This document shows, one piece after another, positions 1 to 6,028 of a stretch of 15,884 nucleotides of DNA; the first letter of the stretch is position 1; each line of letters begins with the position of its first letter. The DNA is taken from contig JAADEQ010000019.1 in the NCBI GenBank assembly GCA_013153345.1, forward strand, positions 1 to 15,884. The letters run 5' to 3'. Both the position numbers and the translations under genes were made by a program. The DNA is from Campylobacterota bacterium (lineage in GTDB: Bacteria > Campylobacterota > Campylobacteria > Campylobacterales > Sulfurovaceae). The notes beneath the pieces were generated by a model that did no database searches, had not been told where the DNA came from, and saw only the letters and a program-made list of their open reading frames with translations.

Positions 1-795
1 ATAAGGGGTTCCTAGAAAGCGTTTTGCATATCTTACGATTCTTTGGTTTCCTCTTGAGCTACTCTTTCCTCCTCTAAGAGTATAAGAGTAGGTGTATACT
101 TTTCTATATTTTGCTAATTTTCCTCTTAGTTTGCTTTGTCTAGCTTTTGATAACTTAAGGAGTTTACGAGCTTCTTCTTTAGATACATTTAAGACCAATC
201 CAGACTTTAATCTTCTAAGAGTTCTTAATTTTGGATTTAGAATTCTTAGCTCTCTTAAAGTAAGATTATATCTTTTTGCAATTGACCAAAGAGTATCTCC
301 TTTTCGAACTACAACTCTAGTTACTCTTCTTCTTTTTTTTAGGAGTTTTTTATTTGCAAATACATTAATCTCAGTTCCAGGTCTGAGTTTTTTTCTTCTT
401 ATATTATTAATCTCTAGTAGCTCCTCAATGCTCATATTAAACTTTCTTGCAATTGAGCGTAGAGTATCTCCTCTTTTTACTCTATATACGGTCTTTTTTT
501 GAGTTTTAACCGCCTTTTGAGCCTCTTCTACATAACTTTTATTTGGAATTTTTAGGATATCACCAGGATAGATTAGGCTATTTGACTTTAGGTGGTTTAC
601 TTTATTAATTTCACTAATACTTACTTTAAACTTTCTAGCGATTGAAAAGAGAGTATCCCCCGATTTTACTCTATATTTTTTATATTTACTATTACTTCTT
701 TCTTCTTTTTTGCTACTTTGAATTTTTGAACTGGCACTAGGAGCAGCAAATACTAGAGCAGTAGAAAAGAGTATTATATAAAATTTTTTAAACAT
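1..795 (-). CDS. LysM (x3) - NlpC/P60 peptidoglycan endopeptidase, 3' end cut by window edge
   Basis: Translating the minus strand from ATG 795-793 gives 265 residues open to the window edge. Residues 1-18 are a signal peptide (basic MFKK, hydrophobic core, AFAAP-like end). Three LysM modules follow at about 41-84, 104-146 and 161-204, each opening with a (Y/V)xV(K/R)xGDTL(F/R/W)SIA motif. A basic linker leads to RIVRYAKRFLGTPY at 252-265, which is the first helix of an NlpC/P60 domain; the catalytic Cys would lie just beyond position 1. The family cleaves peptide cross-links in peptidoglycan while LysM binds glycan, so the product probably acts in the periplasm on cell-wall remodelling or division. 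The RBS AAGGAG (complement of 805-810) fixes the start. It diverges from the lipoprotein gene at 919. The LysM part is certain; the NlpC/P60 call rests on about 14 residues plus the usual architecture. Confidence 0.85.
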   Translation of the reverse strand, partial: MFKKFYIILFSTALVFAAPSASSKIQSSKKEERSNSKYKKYRVKSGDTLFSIARKFKVSISEINKVNHLKSNSLIYPGDILKIPNKSYVEEAQKAVKTQKKTVYRVKRGDTLRSIARKFNMSIEELLEINNIRRKKLRPGTEINVFANKKLLKKRRRVTRVVVRKGDTLWSIAKRYNLTLRELRILNPKLRTLRRLKSGLVLNVSKEEARKLLKLSKARQSKLRGKLAKYRKVYTYSYTLRGGKSSSRGNQRIVRYAKRFLGTPY

Positions 796-874
796 ATATT
801 TAAACTCCTTCGATATTTTGTTATATTTAAATTTTAACATTTATTAAATAATGAATTATTAACAACATTTTATT

Positions 875-880
875 TATAAT
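875..880 (+). promoter_or_regulatory. -10 box TATAAT for the lipoprotein gene at 919
   Basis: TATAAT lies in an A/T-rich divergent intergenic region, giving an expected leader of about 32 nt before ATG 919. No clear -35 is visible, which is normal for sigma-70 promoters in Campylobacterota. Confidence 0.5.
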
Positions 881-918
881 ATAAACTATTTACTCTACTT
901 ACCATAAAAGGATTATAG

Positions 919-1353
919 ATGTTAAAGATTCTACATTTTATTATAATATTTCTAATTTTGGGCTCATTTAATGGATGTAATATGCAAGAAAATAGAGAAT
1001 CAGACTCCAATTTTACTAAAAGTAACAGACAAAATGGGACTATAGAGCAAAATACTACTCTAAATAAGGAAGAGGATAAGGTTTTAAGAAAAATTGGAAT
1101 CTCAACAGAAAATGGGAAAATTGTGATAGAACCAAATAAGACAAAAGAGTTTTTAGAGACTATTGCAAAAAAGTTTGAGAGTGAAGCTATCAAACTTCAA
1201 CAAAAGGCTAAAGATATTAATATCTCAACTTTAGGGATTAAAAAAGAGAGTGATAAGATTGTAATTGATATAAATCAAACACAAAAAACCTTAGAAAAAA
1301 TTTCAAAAGATTTAGAAAATATAGCTAAAGAGATTGGGAAAATATTTCAATAA
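919..1353 (+). CDS. Small Lys/Glu-rich lipoprotein with internal duplication, function unknown
   Basis: 144 residues. The N-terminus MLKILHFIIIFLILG is a hydrophobic signal ending at Cys20 (SFNGC), a loose but usable lipobox, so a lipid-anchored envelope protein is likely. I do not recognise a family. The mature part holds two similar units of about 37 residues, starting at IGISTENGKIVIE and LGIKKESDKIVID. They share about 15 identical positions (G, K-IVI, N-T, L-E-I-K, E, A), each a short beta-like KIVI segment followed by a charged amphipathic helix. The RBS AAAAGGAT precedes ATG 919. The gene is monocistronic: divergent from the LysM gene and convergent with rplT. Confidence 0.7.
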   Translation: MLKILHFIIIFLILGSFNGCNMQENRESDSNFTKSNRQNGTIEQNTTLNKEEDKVLRKIGISTENGKIVIEPNKTKEFLETIAKKFESEAIKLQQKAKDINISTLGIKKESDKIVIDINQTQKTLEKISKDLENIAKEIGKIFQ

Positions 1354-1373
1354 GTAGGAGTTAAAAATGGAAA

Positions 1374-1396
1374 GCAAAAGCCTATGAAGCTTTTGC
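1374..1396 (-). terminator. Rho-independent terminator of rpmI-rplT
   Basis: Perfect 8-bp inverted repeat GCAAAAGC/GCTTTTGC with a 7-nt loop, followed on the minus strand by a T-rich run (TTTCCATTTTT). The loop contains the rplT stop codon, so the terminator overlaps the gene end. It could also slow transcription from the convergent lipoprotein gene, though no T-run follows on that strand. Confidence 0.7.
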
Positions 1397-1744
1397 TAGA
1401 GCCTCTTTAGAAACCTCTACTAGTTTTGCAAACTCATTTGGCTCATTCATTGCAAAATCAGCTAAGATTTTTCTATCTAGCTCAATTCCTGCGAGTTTTA
1501 ATCCATGCATAAATCTTGAGTAGGTGATATCGTTTAATCTTGCAGCTGCATTAATTCTCATAATCCAAAGTTTTCTAAAGTCTCTTTTTCTTTGCTTTCT
1601 ATCTCTATATGCATAAACTAATGAGCGCTCAACCTGCTCTTTAGCTTTTCTAAAATGTTTTCTTCTACCGCTGTAGAAGCCTTTTGCCATCTTAAGAATT
1701 TTTTTATGTCTTTTTCTTCTTACATTTCCTGTTTTTACTCTCAT
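1382..1744 (-). CDS. rplT: 50S ribosomal protein L20
   Basis: 120 residues against the usual 117-118. The L20 signature is present throughout: [57 protein letters not shown] and [24 protein letters not shown]20 binds 23S rRNA early in large-subunit assembly, with a basic extended N-terminus and a globular C-terminal domain. In many bacteria it also represses its own operon through the leader mRNA. It lies 72 nt downstream of rpmI and is presumably cotranscribed. infC is not adjacent here, unlike the infC-rpmI-rplT order of E. coli and Bacillus. Confidence 0.98.
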   Translation of the reverse strand: MRVKTGNVRRKRHKKILKMAKGFYSGRRKHFRKAKEQVERSLVYAYRDRKQRKRDFRKLWIMRINAAARLNDITYSRFMHGLKLAGIELDRKILADFAMNEPNEFAKLVEVSKEALAKAS

Positions 1745-1816
1745 TTTCTTCCTTTCTTCTTTACCATAATTTGGTGTCAGCTAATGCTGAACTTGCCCTT
1801 TATTAGGGGAGCCTTT
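1745..1816 (-). other. rpmI-rplT intercistronic spacer with small hairpins
   Basis: The 72-nt spacer holds two small inverted repeats, TCAGC-TAAT-GCTGA and CCCT-TTATT-AGGG. They are short and could simply protect or space the bicistronic mRNA, or take part in L20 feedback. The sequence does not show a clear copy of a known L20 binding site. Confidence 0.3.
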
Positions 1817-2011
1817 TTATAGAACAATCATTATTCTGATATGGTCAATATCAGCTTTACTCACATATTTTGGTTTTCTCATCTGTCTGTGGTGCTTTCC
1901 ATCAACTTTAGTTAAGATGTGGCTTCTATAAGCACTACCTCTTTTAATTTTGCCACTCTTTTTTACTCTAAAGCGTTTAACAGCACCCTTTACGCTTTTC
2001 ATCTTTGGCAT
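1817..2011 (-). CDS. rpmI: 50S ribosomal protein L35
   Basis: 64 residues, the normal L35 length. It begins [14 protein letters not shown], has the basic core [18 protein letters not shown], and the family pattern [18 protein letters not shown] near the end. L35 is a small basic protein of the large ribosomal subunit. The RBS GGA lies a few bases upstream of ATG 2011-2009. First gene of the rpmI-rplT unit, with its own promoter at 2054-2059. Confidence 0.97.
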   Translation of the reverse strand: MPKMKSVKGAVKRFRVKKSGKIKRGSAYRSHILTKVDGKHHRQMRKPKYVSKADIDHIRIMIVL

Positions 2012-2053
2012 CTACAATCCTTTCTTTGCACCATTGGTTTAAAAATGCCTCGC

Positions 2054-2059
2054 ATTATA
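2054..2059 (-). promoter_or_regulatory. -10 box of the rpmI-rplT promoter
   Basis: On the minus strand the sequence reads TTGCTATAATGCGAG, a TGCTATAAT extended -10 of the kind typical of strong Campylobacterota sigma-70 promoters. The implied start is near 2047, giving a leader of about 35 nt before the L35 start codon. Confidence 0.7.
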
Positions 2060-2160
2060 GCAAGATTTACTTAAATTTTGTATAGATAAACTTTAATTAT
2101 ATATTAGCTTTGTGAAGTAGAGGTGAACTAAAAAGTAATTTTGAGGTAATACTTATTTAG

Positions 2161-2166
2161 TATAAT
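2161..2166 (+). promoter_or_regulatory. -10 box for the DUF2202 gene pair
   Basis: TATAAT in the context TTTAGTATAATTTAG. The start would fall near 2173, just before the inverted repeat at 2175-2213, leaving a leader of about 75 nt before ATG 2249. Confidence 0.55.
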
Positions 2167-2174
2167 TTAGATAA

Positions 2175-2213
2175 GGAATTTAACATTCACTTAACGTTTG
2201 GATGTTAAATTTC
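2175..2213 (+). promoter_or_regulatory. 15-bp inverted repeat at the 5' end of the DUF2202 transcript
   Basis: AATTTAACAT (2177-2186) is perfectly repeated inverted as ATGTTAAATT (2202-2211). In RNA the stem extends to 15 pairs with two G-U pairs, closing a 9-nt loop. It sits about 9 bp after the TATAAT box, where either a repressor operator or a 5'-UTR hairpin would work. No T-run follows on the + strand, so a plain terminator is unlikely. Confidence 0.5.
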
Positions 2214-2248
2214 GATTCTTAAATAACTATAAAAAAAGGAGTTAAAAA

Positions 2249-2836
2249 ATGAGAAAAATGAGAAGAAGAGCTTTAATGGCATTAGCACTTGGAGCGATAA
2301 CTACAGCATCACTTGATGCAAGATGGGGTCACTTTGGTGGCGGACATGGTGGAGGAGGAGTTGCGTATCAGCAAGTAGCAACAACACCTGCAGCAACTCT
2401 TACTCAAAAGCAAAAAGATGATTTGATTTTTATGTATCAAGAGGAGAAACTTGCAAGAGATGTATATATTACCCTTGGAAGAAAGTGGGGTGCAAGAGTA
2501 TTTTTAAATATTCAAAACTCTGAACAAAGACATATGGATGCAGTTAGATATCTCTTAAATAAATATAACTTAAGAGTGCCAGTGTTATCAGATGATATTG
2601 GAGTATTTGAAAATGAAGAGCTTCAAGCTCTATATAATCAACTTGTAGCAAAAGGTTCTCAATCTTTAAGAGATGCACTAGAGGTTGGAGTAACAATTGA
2701 GGAGACCGATATTGCAGATTTAGAAGAGAAGATGGAAGGTGCTCCAGCAGATATTAAGAGTGTCTATAGCAATCTTTTAAGAGGTAGCTATAATCACCTT
2801 AGAGCATTTAAAAGAAACTTGGAGTATCTAAGATGA
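2249..2836 (+). CDS. Exported DUF2202 ferritin-like protein
   Basis: 195 residues. Residues 1-24 form a signal peptide (MRKMRRR, then a hydrophobic core), followed by a Gly/His-rich stretch (RWGHFGGGHGGGG, 25-37). From about 52 to 190 it matches the DUF2202 family of the ferritin-like superfamily: EEKLARDVY (65-73), SEQRHMDAV (91-99), GSQSLRDALEVGVTIEE (136-152), TDIADLEE, and GSYNHLRAF (179-187). Candidate diiron ligands are Glu65/66, Glu92 and His95 (ExxH), Glu151/152 and His183. Family members are uncharacterised; metal binding or oxidant handling in the periplasm is inferred from fold and export. ATG 2249 is supported by AAAAGGAG 7 nt upstream. Its stop overlaps the next start in an ATGA, so the two are cotranscribed and translationally coupled. 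Confidence 0.88.
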   Translation: MRKMRRRALMALALGAITTASLDARWGHFGGGHGGGGVAYQQVATTPAATLTQKQKDDLIFMYQEEKLARDVYITLGRKWGARVFLNIQNSEQRHMDAVRYLLNKYNLRVPVLSDDIGVFENEELQALYNQLVAKGSQSLRDALEVGVTIEETDIADLEEKMEGAPADIKSVYSNLLRGSYNHLRAFKRNLEYLR

Positions 2837-3558
2837 GATTAATCTCTAAAGCGGCATCTATTGCCGCTGTTGCTATTTTAGTTGGTTGTGGCGGAGGCGG
2901 AGGCAATGGCCCAGTAGTTATAGGAGATGATGAAAACTTCTATCAAGGGGCTCCTAATGTCTATGCCTATCCACAATATGAGCTAACTCAACAAAATAAG
3001 GATGATTTAGCTTTTATGGGAAATGAAGAGAGATTAGCCTATGATTTATATACCTATTTATATAATTACCACTTAACCAATAGCAATACTGAGATAAGGC
3101 AGCTAAGTAATATTGCAAATCAAAGTGAAACTACTCATATTAAAGTGGTAAGAGATTTAGTAAATAAGTATGAGATTGAGCCAGATGAGTTAACTATTAT
3201 TGGAGAGCCAGTTGCATCTAGAACCACTCCACAAGATGAATTACCAGCTGGAAAATATGATGTGGAGCATGTTCAAGAGTTATATGATGCGTTAGAGGAT
3301 AAAGGTAAGCAGTCAGTAAGAGATGCACTTGAAGTTGGATGTATGGTAGAAGTTACTGATATTAATGATTTAAATCCTAAAATTGATGCAGCAAATGCTT
3401 CTGGTGCTAAAGATTTAGTAGAGGCATTTGAGTTTTTAAGAGCTGGAAGTTATAATCACTACTGGGCTTTTGATAGAGGCCTAAAGAGTTTGGGTATTAG
3501 TGATGGCTGTTGCTCGTTGGGAGATGAGTGGTGCCATCCTGAATACCCACAAAGGTAA
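2833..3558 (+). CDS. DUF2202 ferritin-like lipoprotein
   Basis: 241 residues, a paralogue of the preceding gene. The signal peptide ends in a lipobox ILVGC with lipid-modified Cys19, followed by a Gly-rich tether. The DUF2202 domain spans about 52-215: EERLAYDLY (65-73), SETTHIKVV (98-106), GKQSVRDALEVG (158-169), EVTDINDL (173-180) and GSYNHYWAF (205-213). Possible metal ligands are Glu65/66, Glu99, His102, Glu173 and His209. It is longer than its neighbour through an insert at about 115-142 and a C-terminal tail holding three cysteines (C226, C227, C234, in CCSLGDEWC), which may form disulfides or bind metal. The start overlaps the upstream stop (ATGA, 2833-2836). The pairing of a soluble and an anchored paralogue suggests a two-part periplasmic device. 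Confidence 0.88.
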   Translation: MRLISKAASIAAVAILVGCGGGGGNGPVVIGDDENFYQGAPNVYAYPQYELTQQNKDDLAFMGNEERLAYDLYTYLYNYHLTNSNTEIRQLSNIANQSETTHIKVVRDLVNKYEIEPDELTIIGEPVASRTTPQDELPAGKYDVEHVQELYDALEDKGKQSVRDALEVGCMVEVTDINDLNPKIDAANASGAKDLVEAFEFLRAGSYNHYWAFDRGLKSLGISDGCCSLGDEWCHPEYPQR

Positions 3559-3570
3559 GGTAAAATAGAT

Positions 3571-3606
3571 ATATAGGAGAGTTTGCTCCTTTTCTCTCCT
3601 ATATTT
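3571..3606 (+). terminator. Terminator after the DUF2202 pair
   Basis: Perfect 11-bp inverted repeat ATATAGGAGAG (3571-3581) and CTCTCCTATAT (3594-3604) with a 12-nt loop, only 12 nt after the stop codon. The following T-run is short (TTT), with another T-rich run at 3619. Likely a Rho-independent terminator of moderate strength. Confidence 0.6.
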
Positions 3607-3713
3607 ACATTATATCCCTTTTTTCTCCTTTCTTCTAAAAATATTTCAATTTTTACTATTTTTTCCCTCTTTGAGAGGAAAATAGCTCTATTTTTATTTA
3701 GCTCTCAAATAAA

Positions 3714-3735
3714 ATTGTAAAGAGATTGTAAAGAA
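3714..3735 (+). promoter_or_regulatory. Direct-repeat operator, CpxR/OmpR-like, copy 1
   Basis: Two direct 11-bp repeats, ATTGTAAAGAG and ATTGTAAAGAA, directly abutting. The core reads GTAAA-N6-GTAAA, close to the known CpxR box GTAAA-N5-GTAAA. One-helical-turn direct repeats are the usual target of OmpR-family response regulators. It ends 30 bp before the TAAAAT box at 3766 and 92 bp upstream of ATG 3806. A second copy with the same spacing precedes the gene at 6029. Confidence 0.6.
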
Positions 3736-3765
3736 AAATTATTTCTATTTTTGACACTTTTTTTC

Positions 3766-3771
3766 TAAAAT
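3766..3771 (+). promoter_or_regulatory. -10 box (TAAAAT) of the SHP-fccAB operon
   Basis: The region TTTTTGACAC-N9-TAAAATAA is closely matched at 5983-6006 upstream of the DHC gene. A consensus TTGACA is present at 3751-3756, but only 9 bp from the -10, so it is not a usable -35. The promoter therefore probably depends on the activator bound at 3714-3735. Confidence 0.5.
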
Positions 3772-3805
3772 AACTCTATCAAAAGAAAAACTATAAGGAT
3801 TAATT

Positions 3806-4210
3806 ATGAAAAAGCTACTGCTTTTAATAGGGATTACAACTTTTGCTTTTTCAAATGAGGTTATAGATAAATATTTAAAAGAGCTAGAGGCACAAGTAAA
3901 AGCGCAAGAGCCAGATTTTAAAGGTTTTAGTGCCAAAAGAGGAAAAGAGATTTTTTTCTCCACTCATATTGGAAAGAGAGGGAAAGAGATATCGTGTGCG
4001 AGTTGTCATACAAAGGATTTAACAAAACCCGGAGAGAATATATTTACTGGGAAAAAGATTGAGCCACTCTCTCCAAAAGTAAATCCCAAAAGATTAACAG
4101 ATTTAAAAAAGGTAAAAAAATGGTTAAGGAGAAACTTTAAGGATGTATATAAAAGAGATGGCACCCCAAAAGAGAAAGGGGATGTGTTGATGTTTATTTT
4201 AGAAAATTAA
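3806..4210 (+). CDS. DUF1924 / SHP-like periplasmic monoheme cytochrome c
   Basis: 134 residues: signal peptide MKKLLLLIGITTFAFS, then a DUF1924 domain over the whole mature protein. Visible are FSAKRGKEIFFSTHIGKRGK, the heme-c site C64-x-x-C67-H68, KKIEPLSPKVNPKRLTD, KVKKWLRRNFKDVYKRDGT and PKEKGDVLMFIL. This matches the sphaeroides heme protein (SHP) group, whose heme iron carries His and a displaceable Asn and binds O2 or other small ligands. Asn110 (RRNF) is the likely counterpart. The Cys pair that many relatives carry around this loop is absent. First gene of a tight operon: 10 nt to the next start. SHP normally receives electrons from DHC, encoded here at 6029. Confidence 0.85.
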   Translation: MKKLLLLIGITTFAFSNEVIDKYLKELEAQVKAQEPDFKGFSAKRGKEIFFSTHIGKRGKEISCASCHTKDLTKPGENIFTGKKIEPLSPKVNPKRLTDLKKVKKWLRRNFKDVYKRDGTPKEKGDVLMFILEN

Positions 4211-4220
4211 AGGAGAGAGT

Positions 4221-4628
4221 ATGGAAAAAAGAGTAGTACTATTTGGTTTAGTAGCAGTTTTAATGAGTGGATGTGGAGGTGGAGATAGTACAACTACAAC
4301 AACCACTACTACCTCTACATCAGTTACTCCAACCTCATTACCAACTAGCTTTGTGCCAAATGATGGAAGGCTTTTAGCATCAAATTGTTATGGATGTCAT
4401 GGAACAGATGGAGTCTCAACTACTAAGTGGGATTCAATTGCTGGAGAGGATGAGCTTCATGAGGAGATGTTTGAGAGTGATGGAATAATGCTTGCTCAAG
4501 CAAAGGGGTATAGTGATGATGAGATTGCTAAGATGGAAGAGTTTTTAAAGAGTTTGCCAAAAAGCGATAGTGATGATGACGATAGCTATGATAGTGACGA
4601 TAGTTATGACGATGACGATGATGATTAA
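4221..4628 (+). CDS. Monoheme cytochrome c lipoprotein, FccA-like, with Asp-rich tail
   Basis: 135 residues. The lipobox LMSGC gives lipid-modified Cys18. A Thr/Ser-rich tether follows (eight consecutive Thr at 24-31), then a class I cytochrome domain of about 65 residues: LLASNCYGCHGTDGVS with C56-x-x-C59-H60, and IMLAQAKGYSDDEIAKMEEFL, where Met90 is the probable sixth ligand. The AKGYSDDEI pattern is that of the cytochrome subunit of flavocytochrome c sulfide dehydrogenase. The C-terminus (115-135) is almost only Asp with some Ser and Tyr, encoded by a GAY-rich repeat; this is unusual for FccA and could bind cations or an electropositive partner. It lies 15 nt before the FccB-like gene, which supports pairing. 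RBS GGAGAG. Confidence 0.8.
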   Translation: MEKRVVLFGLVAVLMSGCGGGDSTTTTTTTTSTSVTPTSLPTSFVPNDGRLLASNCYGCHGTDGVSTTKWDSIAGEDELHEEMFESDGIMLAQAKGYSDDEIAKMEEFLKSLPKSDSDDDDSYDSDDSYDDDDDD

Positions 4629-4643
4629 GAAAGGAGAGAGAGT

Positions 4644-5882
4644 ATGAAAAGAAGAGATTTTTTTAAACTAATAGGAGTTGGAACAGGAATCTTTTTTGCT
4701 CCATCTATATTAAAAGCAGGTACTACCCCTCCTCGAGTTGTTATTGTTGGTGGAGGATATAGTGGAAGGAGTGCTGCAAAATATTTAAAGAAGTGGGGAG
4801 GAAGTAGTATAGATGTAACTTTAATAGATAAAGATAGTATCTATACATCTCCAATATTGAGTAATTTAGTATTAAATAATCAAAAGACAATTTCTCAATT
4901 GCAGTTTGATTACTCAGCTATAACCTCAAATTATGGAGTAAAATATATTAATGGAGAGGTTAGCTCTATTGATAAAGATAATAAAAAGGTTATATTAAAA
5001 GATGGTTCAATATTTGAGTATGATAAGTTGATTTTAGCAACGGGAATTGATTTTATAAAGAGTAATGATTATGATTTTAATATAGTGCCACATGCTTGGA
5101 TTGCAGGGGAGCAGACTACTCTTTTAAAATCAAAAATCGATAGTTTACAAAGTGGAGATAGATTTATTTTAACTATTCCAAAATCTCCTTATAGATGTCC
5201 TCCAGGCCCATATGAGAGAGCATGTGTGGTAGCAGACTATTTAAAGAATATAAGAGGAGTAGATGTTGAGATAGTAGTGTTGGATGAGAATAGTGATTTT
5301 GTTGTAGAGAAAGATAGTTTTGAGCCAGCATTTAGTAGATATGGAATTAAGTATTATCCAAATTCAAAAGTTATTAATGTAGATGATTCTAATATGGTTT
5401 TAAAATATGAAGAGAGCGGAGTTTTAAAGGAGTTATCAGCAAGAGTAATAAATGTAATCCCAAATCAAAAGGCACCAGCTTTACTAATAGATAGTGGGCT
5501 TTGTGATGAGACAAACTTTGCGCCAGTAAAACTAATTAATTATGAGTCTTTGATAGTAAAAGATATTCATATTATAGGAGATTCTCATAAAAGTACTCAA
5601 CCAAAAGCGGGCCATATTGCAAATGTGGAGGCAAAGGTTTGTGCAGATGCTATTTTACGGGAGCTAAATGGGTATGAGTTATATCCAAAGCCAAAGACAA
5701 ATTCAGCTTGCTACTCTCCGCTATCTAGCTCAACAGCTACGTGGTTAACGGCTGTATATGAGTATGATGCAGCTACTAATTCGATGATAACTATAAGCAA
5801 AGATGCTGGTAGTGAGAGTAGCAGCAACTATGAAGAGATGTTTAACTGGAGTGGAAATCTATTTAGCGACACTTTTAGTTAA
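4644..5882 (+). CDS. fccB: FccB-type flavoprotein (flavocytochrome c / sulfide dehydrogenase FAD subunit)
   Basis: 412 residues. The N-terminus MKRRDFFKLIG is a twin-arginine signal, so the FAD protein is exported folded. The Rossmann motif VVIVGGGYSGRSAAKYL lies at 32-48 and the second FAD motif IIGDSHKSTQPKAGHIAN at 310-327. Two family cysteines are present: C185 in SPYRCPPGPYERAC and C356 in SACYSP, which match the redox-active disulfide that attacks sulfide in FccB. A C-terminal W-x-x-N-x-x-x-D-x-F pattern (402-411) is also typical. The reaction would be sulfide oxidation to sulfur or polysulfide with electrons passed to cytochrome c, here the lipoprotein at 4221. SoxF-type function is an alternative. 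RBS GGAGAG upstream; last gene before the terminator at 5906. Confidence 0.88.
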   Translation: MKRRDFFKLIGVGTGIFFAPSILKAGTTPPRVVIVGGGYSGRSAAKYLKKWGGSSIDVTLIDKDSIYTSPILSNLVLNNQKTISQLQFDYSAITSNYGVKYINGEVSSIDKDNKKVILKDGSIFEYDKLILATGIDFIKSNDYDFNIVPHAWIAGEQTTLLKSKIDSLQSGDRFILTIPKSPYRCPPGPYERACVVADYLKNIRGVDVEIVVLDENSDFVVEKDSFEPAFSRYGIKYYPNSKVINVDDSNMVLKYEESGVLKELSARVINVIPNQKAPALLIDSGLCDETNFAPVKLINYESLIVKDIHIIGDSHKSTQPKAGHIANVEAKVCADAILRELNGYELYPKPKTNSACYSPLSSSTATWLTAVYEYDAATNSMITISKDAGSESSSNYEEMFNWSGNLFSDTFS

Positions 5883-5905
5883 TTTCTCATTTTTTAACTC
5901 CTTTT

Positions 5906-5932
5906 ACCCCTCTTTGAGGGGTCTGCTTTTTT
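5906..5932 (+). terminator. Terminator after fccB
   Basis: Perfect 7-bp stem ACCCCTC-TTT-GAGGGGT followed by CTGCTTTTTT. A typical Rho-independent terminator, 23 nt after the fccB stop. A similar but degenerate hairpin (CCTCTTTGAGAGG) lies at the matching place upstream of the SHP gene. Confidence 0.75.
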
Positions 5933-5946
5933 GGGCCTCTTTTATA

Positions 5947-5968
5947 ATTGTCAAGAGATTGTAAAGAG
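5947..5968 (+). promoter_or_regulatory. Direct-repeat operator, CpxR/OmpR-like, copy 2
   Basis: ATTGTCAAGAG followed directly by ATTGTAAAGAG, 11-bp period, one mismatch between halves. It ends 30 bp before a TAAAAT box, exactly as copy 1 does at 3714-3735. It lies between the fccB terminator and the DHC gene, so it should start a separate transcript under the same control. Confidence 0.6.
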
Positions 5969-5998
5969 ATATCCTTTTTAATTTTTACACTATTTATT

Positions 5999-6004
5999 TA
6001 AAAT
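5999..6004 (+). promoter_or_regulatory. -10 box (TAAAAT) of the DHC-cytochrome b operon
   Basis: TTTTTACACTATTTATTTAAAATAAG matches the promoter region at 3750-3775 closely. The implied start is near 6011, leaving a leader of about 18 nt. No consensus -35 at the correct spacing, which fits activator dependence. Confidence 0.5.
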
Positions 6005-6028
6005 AAGAAAAAATAAGAAGGAGCAATA

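Noticed and set aside
92-502. 136-residue open frame on the + strand
   Set aside because: Shadow of the LysM gene on the other strand; Leu/Ser/Phe-rich, as antisense of Lys/Arg-rich coding usually is, and without an RBS.
3751-3756. Consensus TTGACA taken as -35 box
   Set aside because: Only 9 bp from the TAAAAT box, and no good -10 lies 16-18 bp downstream.
4570-4625. GAY repeat as a phase-variable switch
   Set aside because: The repeat unit is three bases, so length change alters tail size but does not shift the reading frame.
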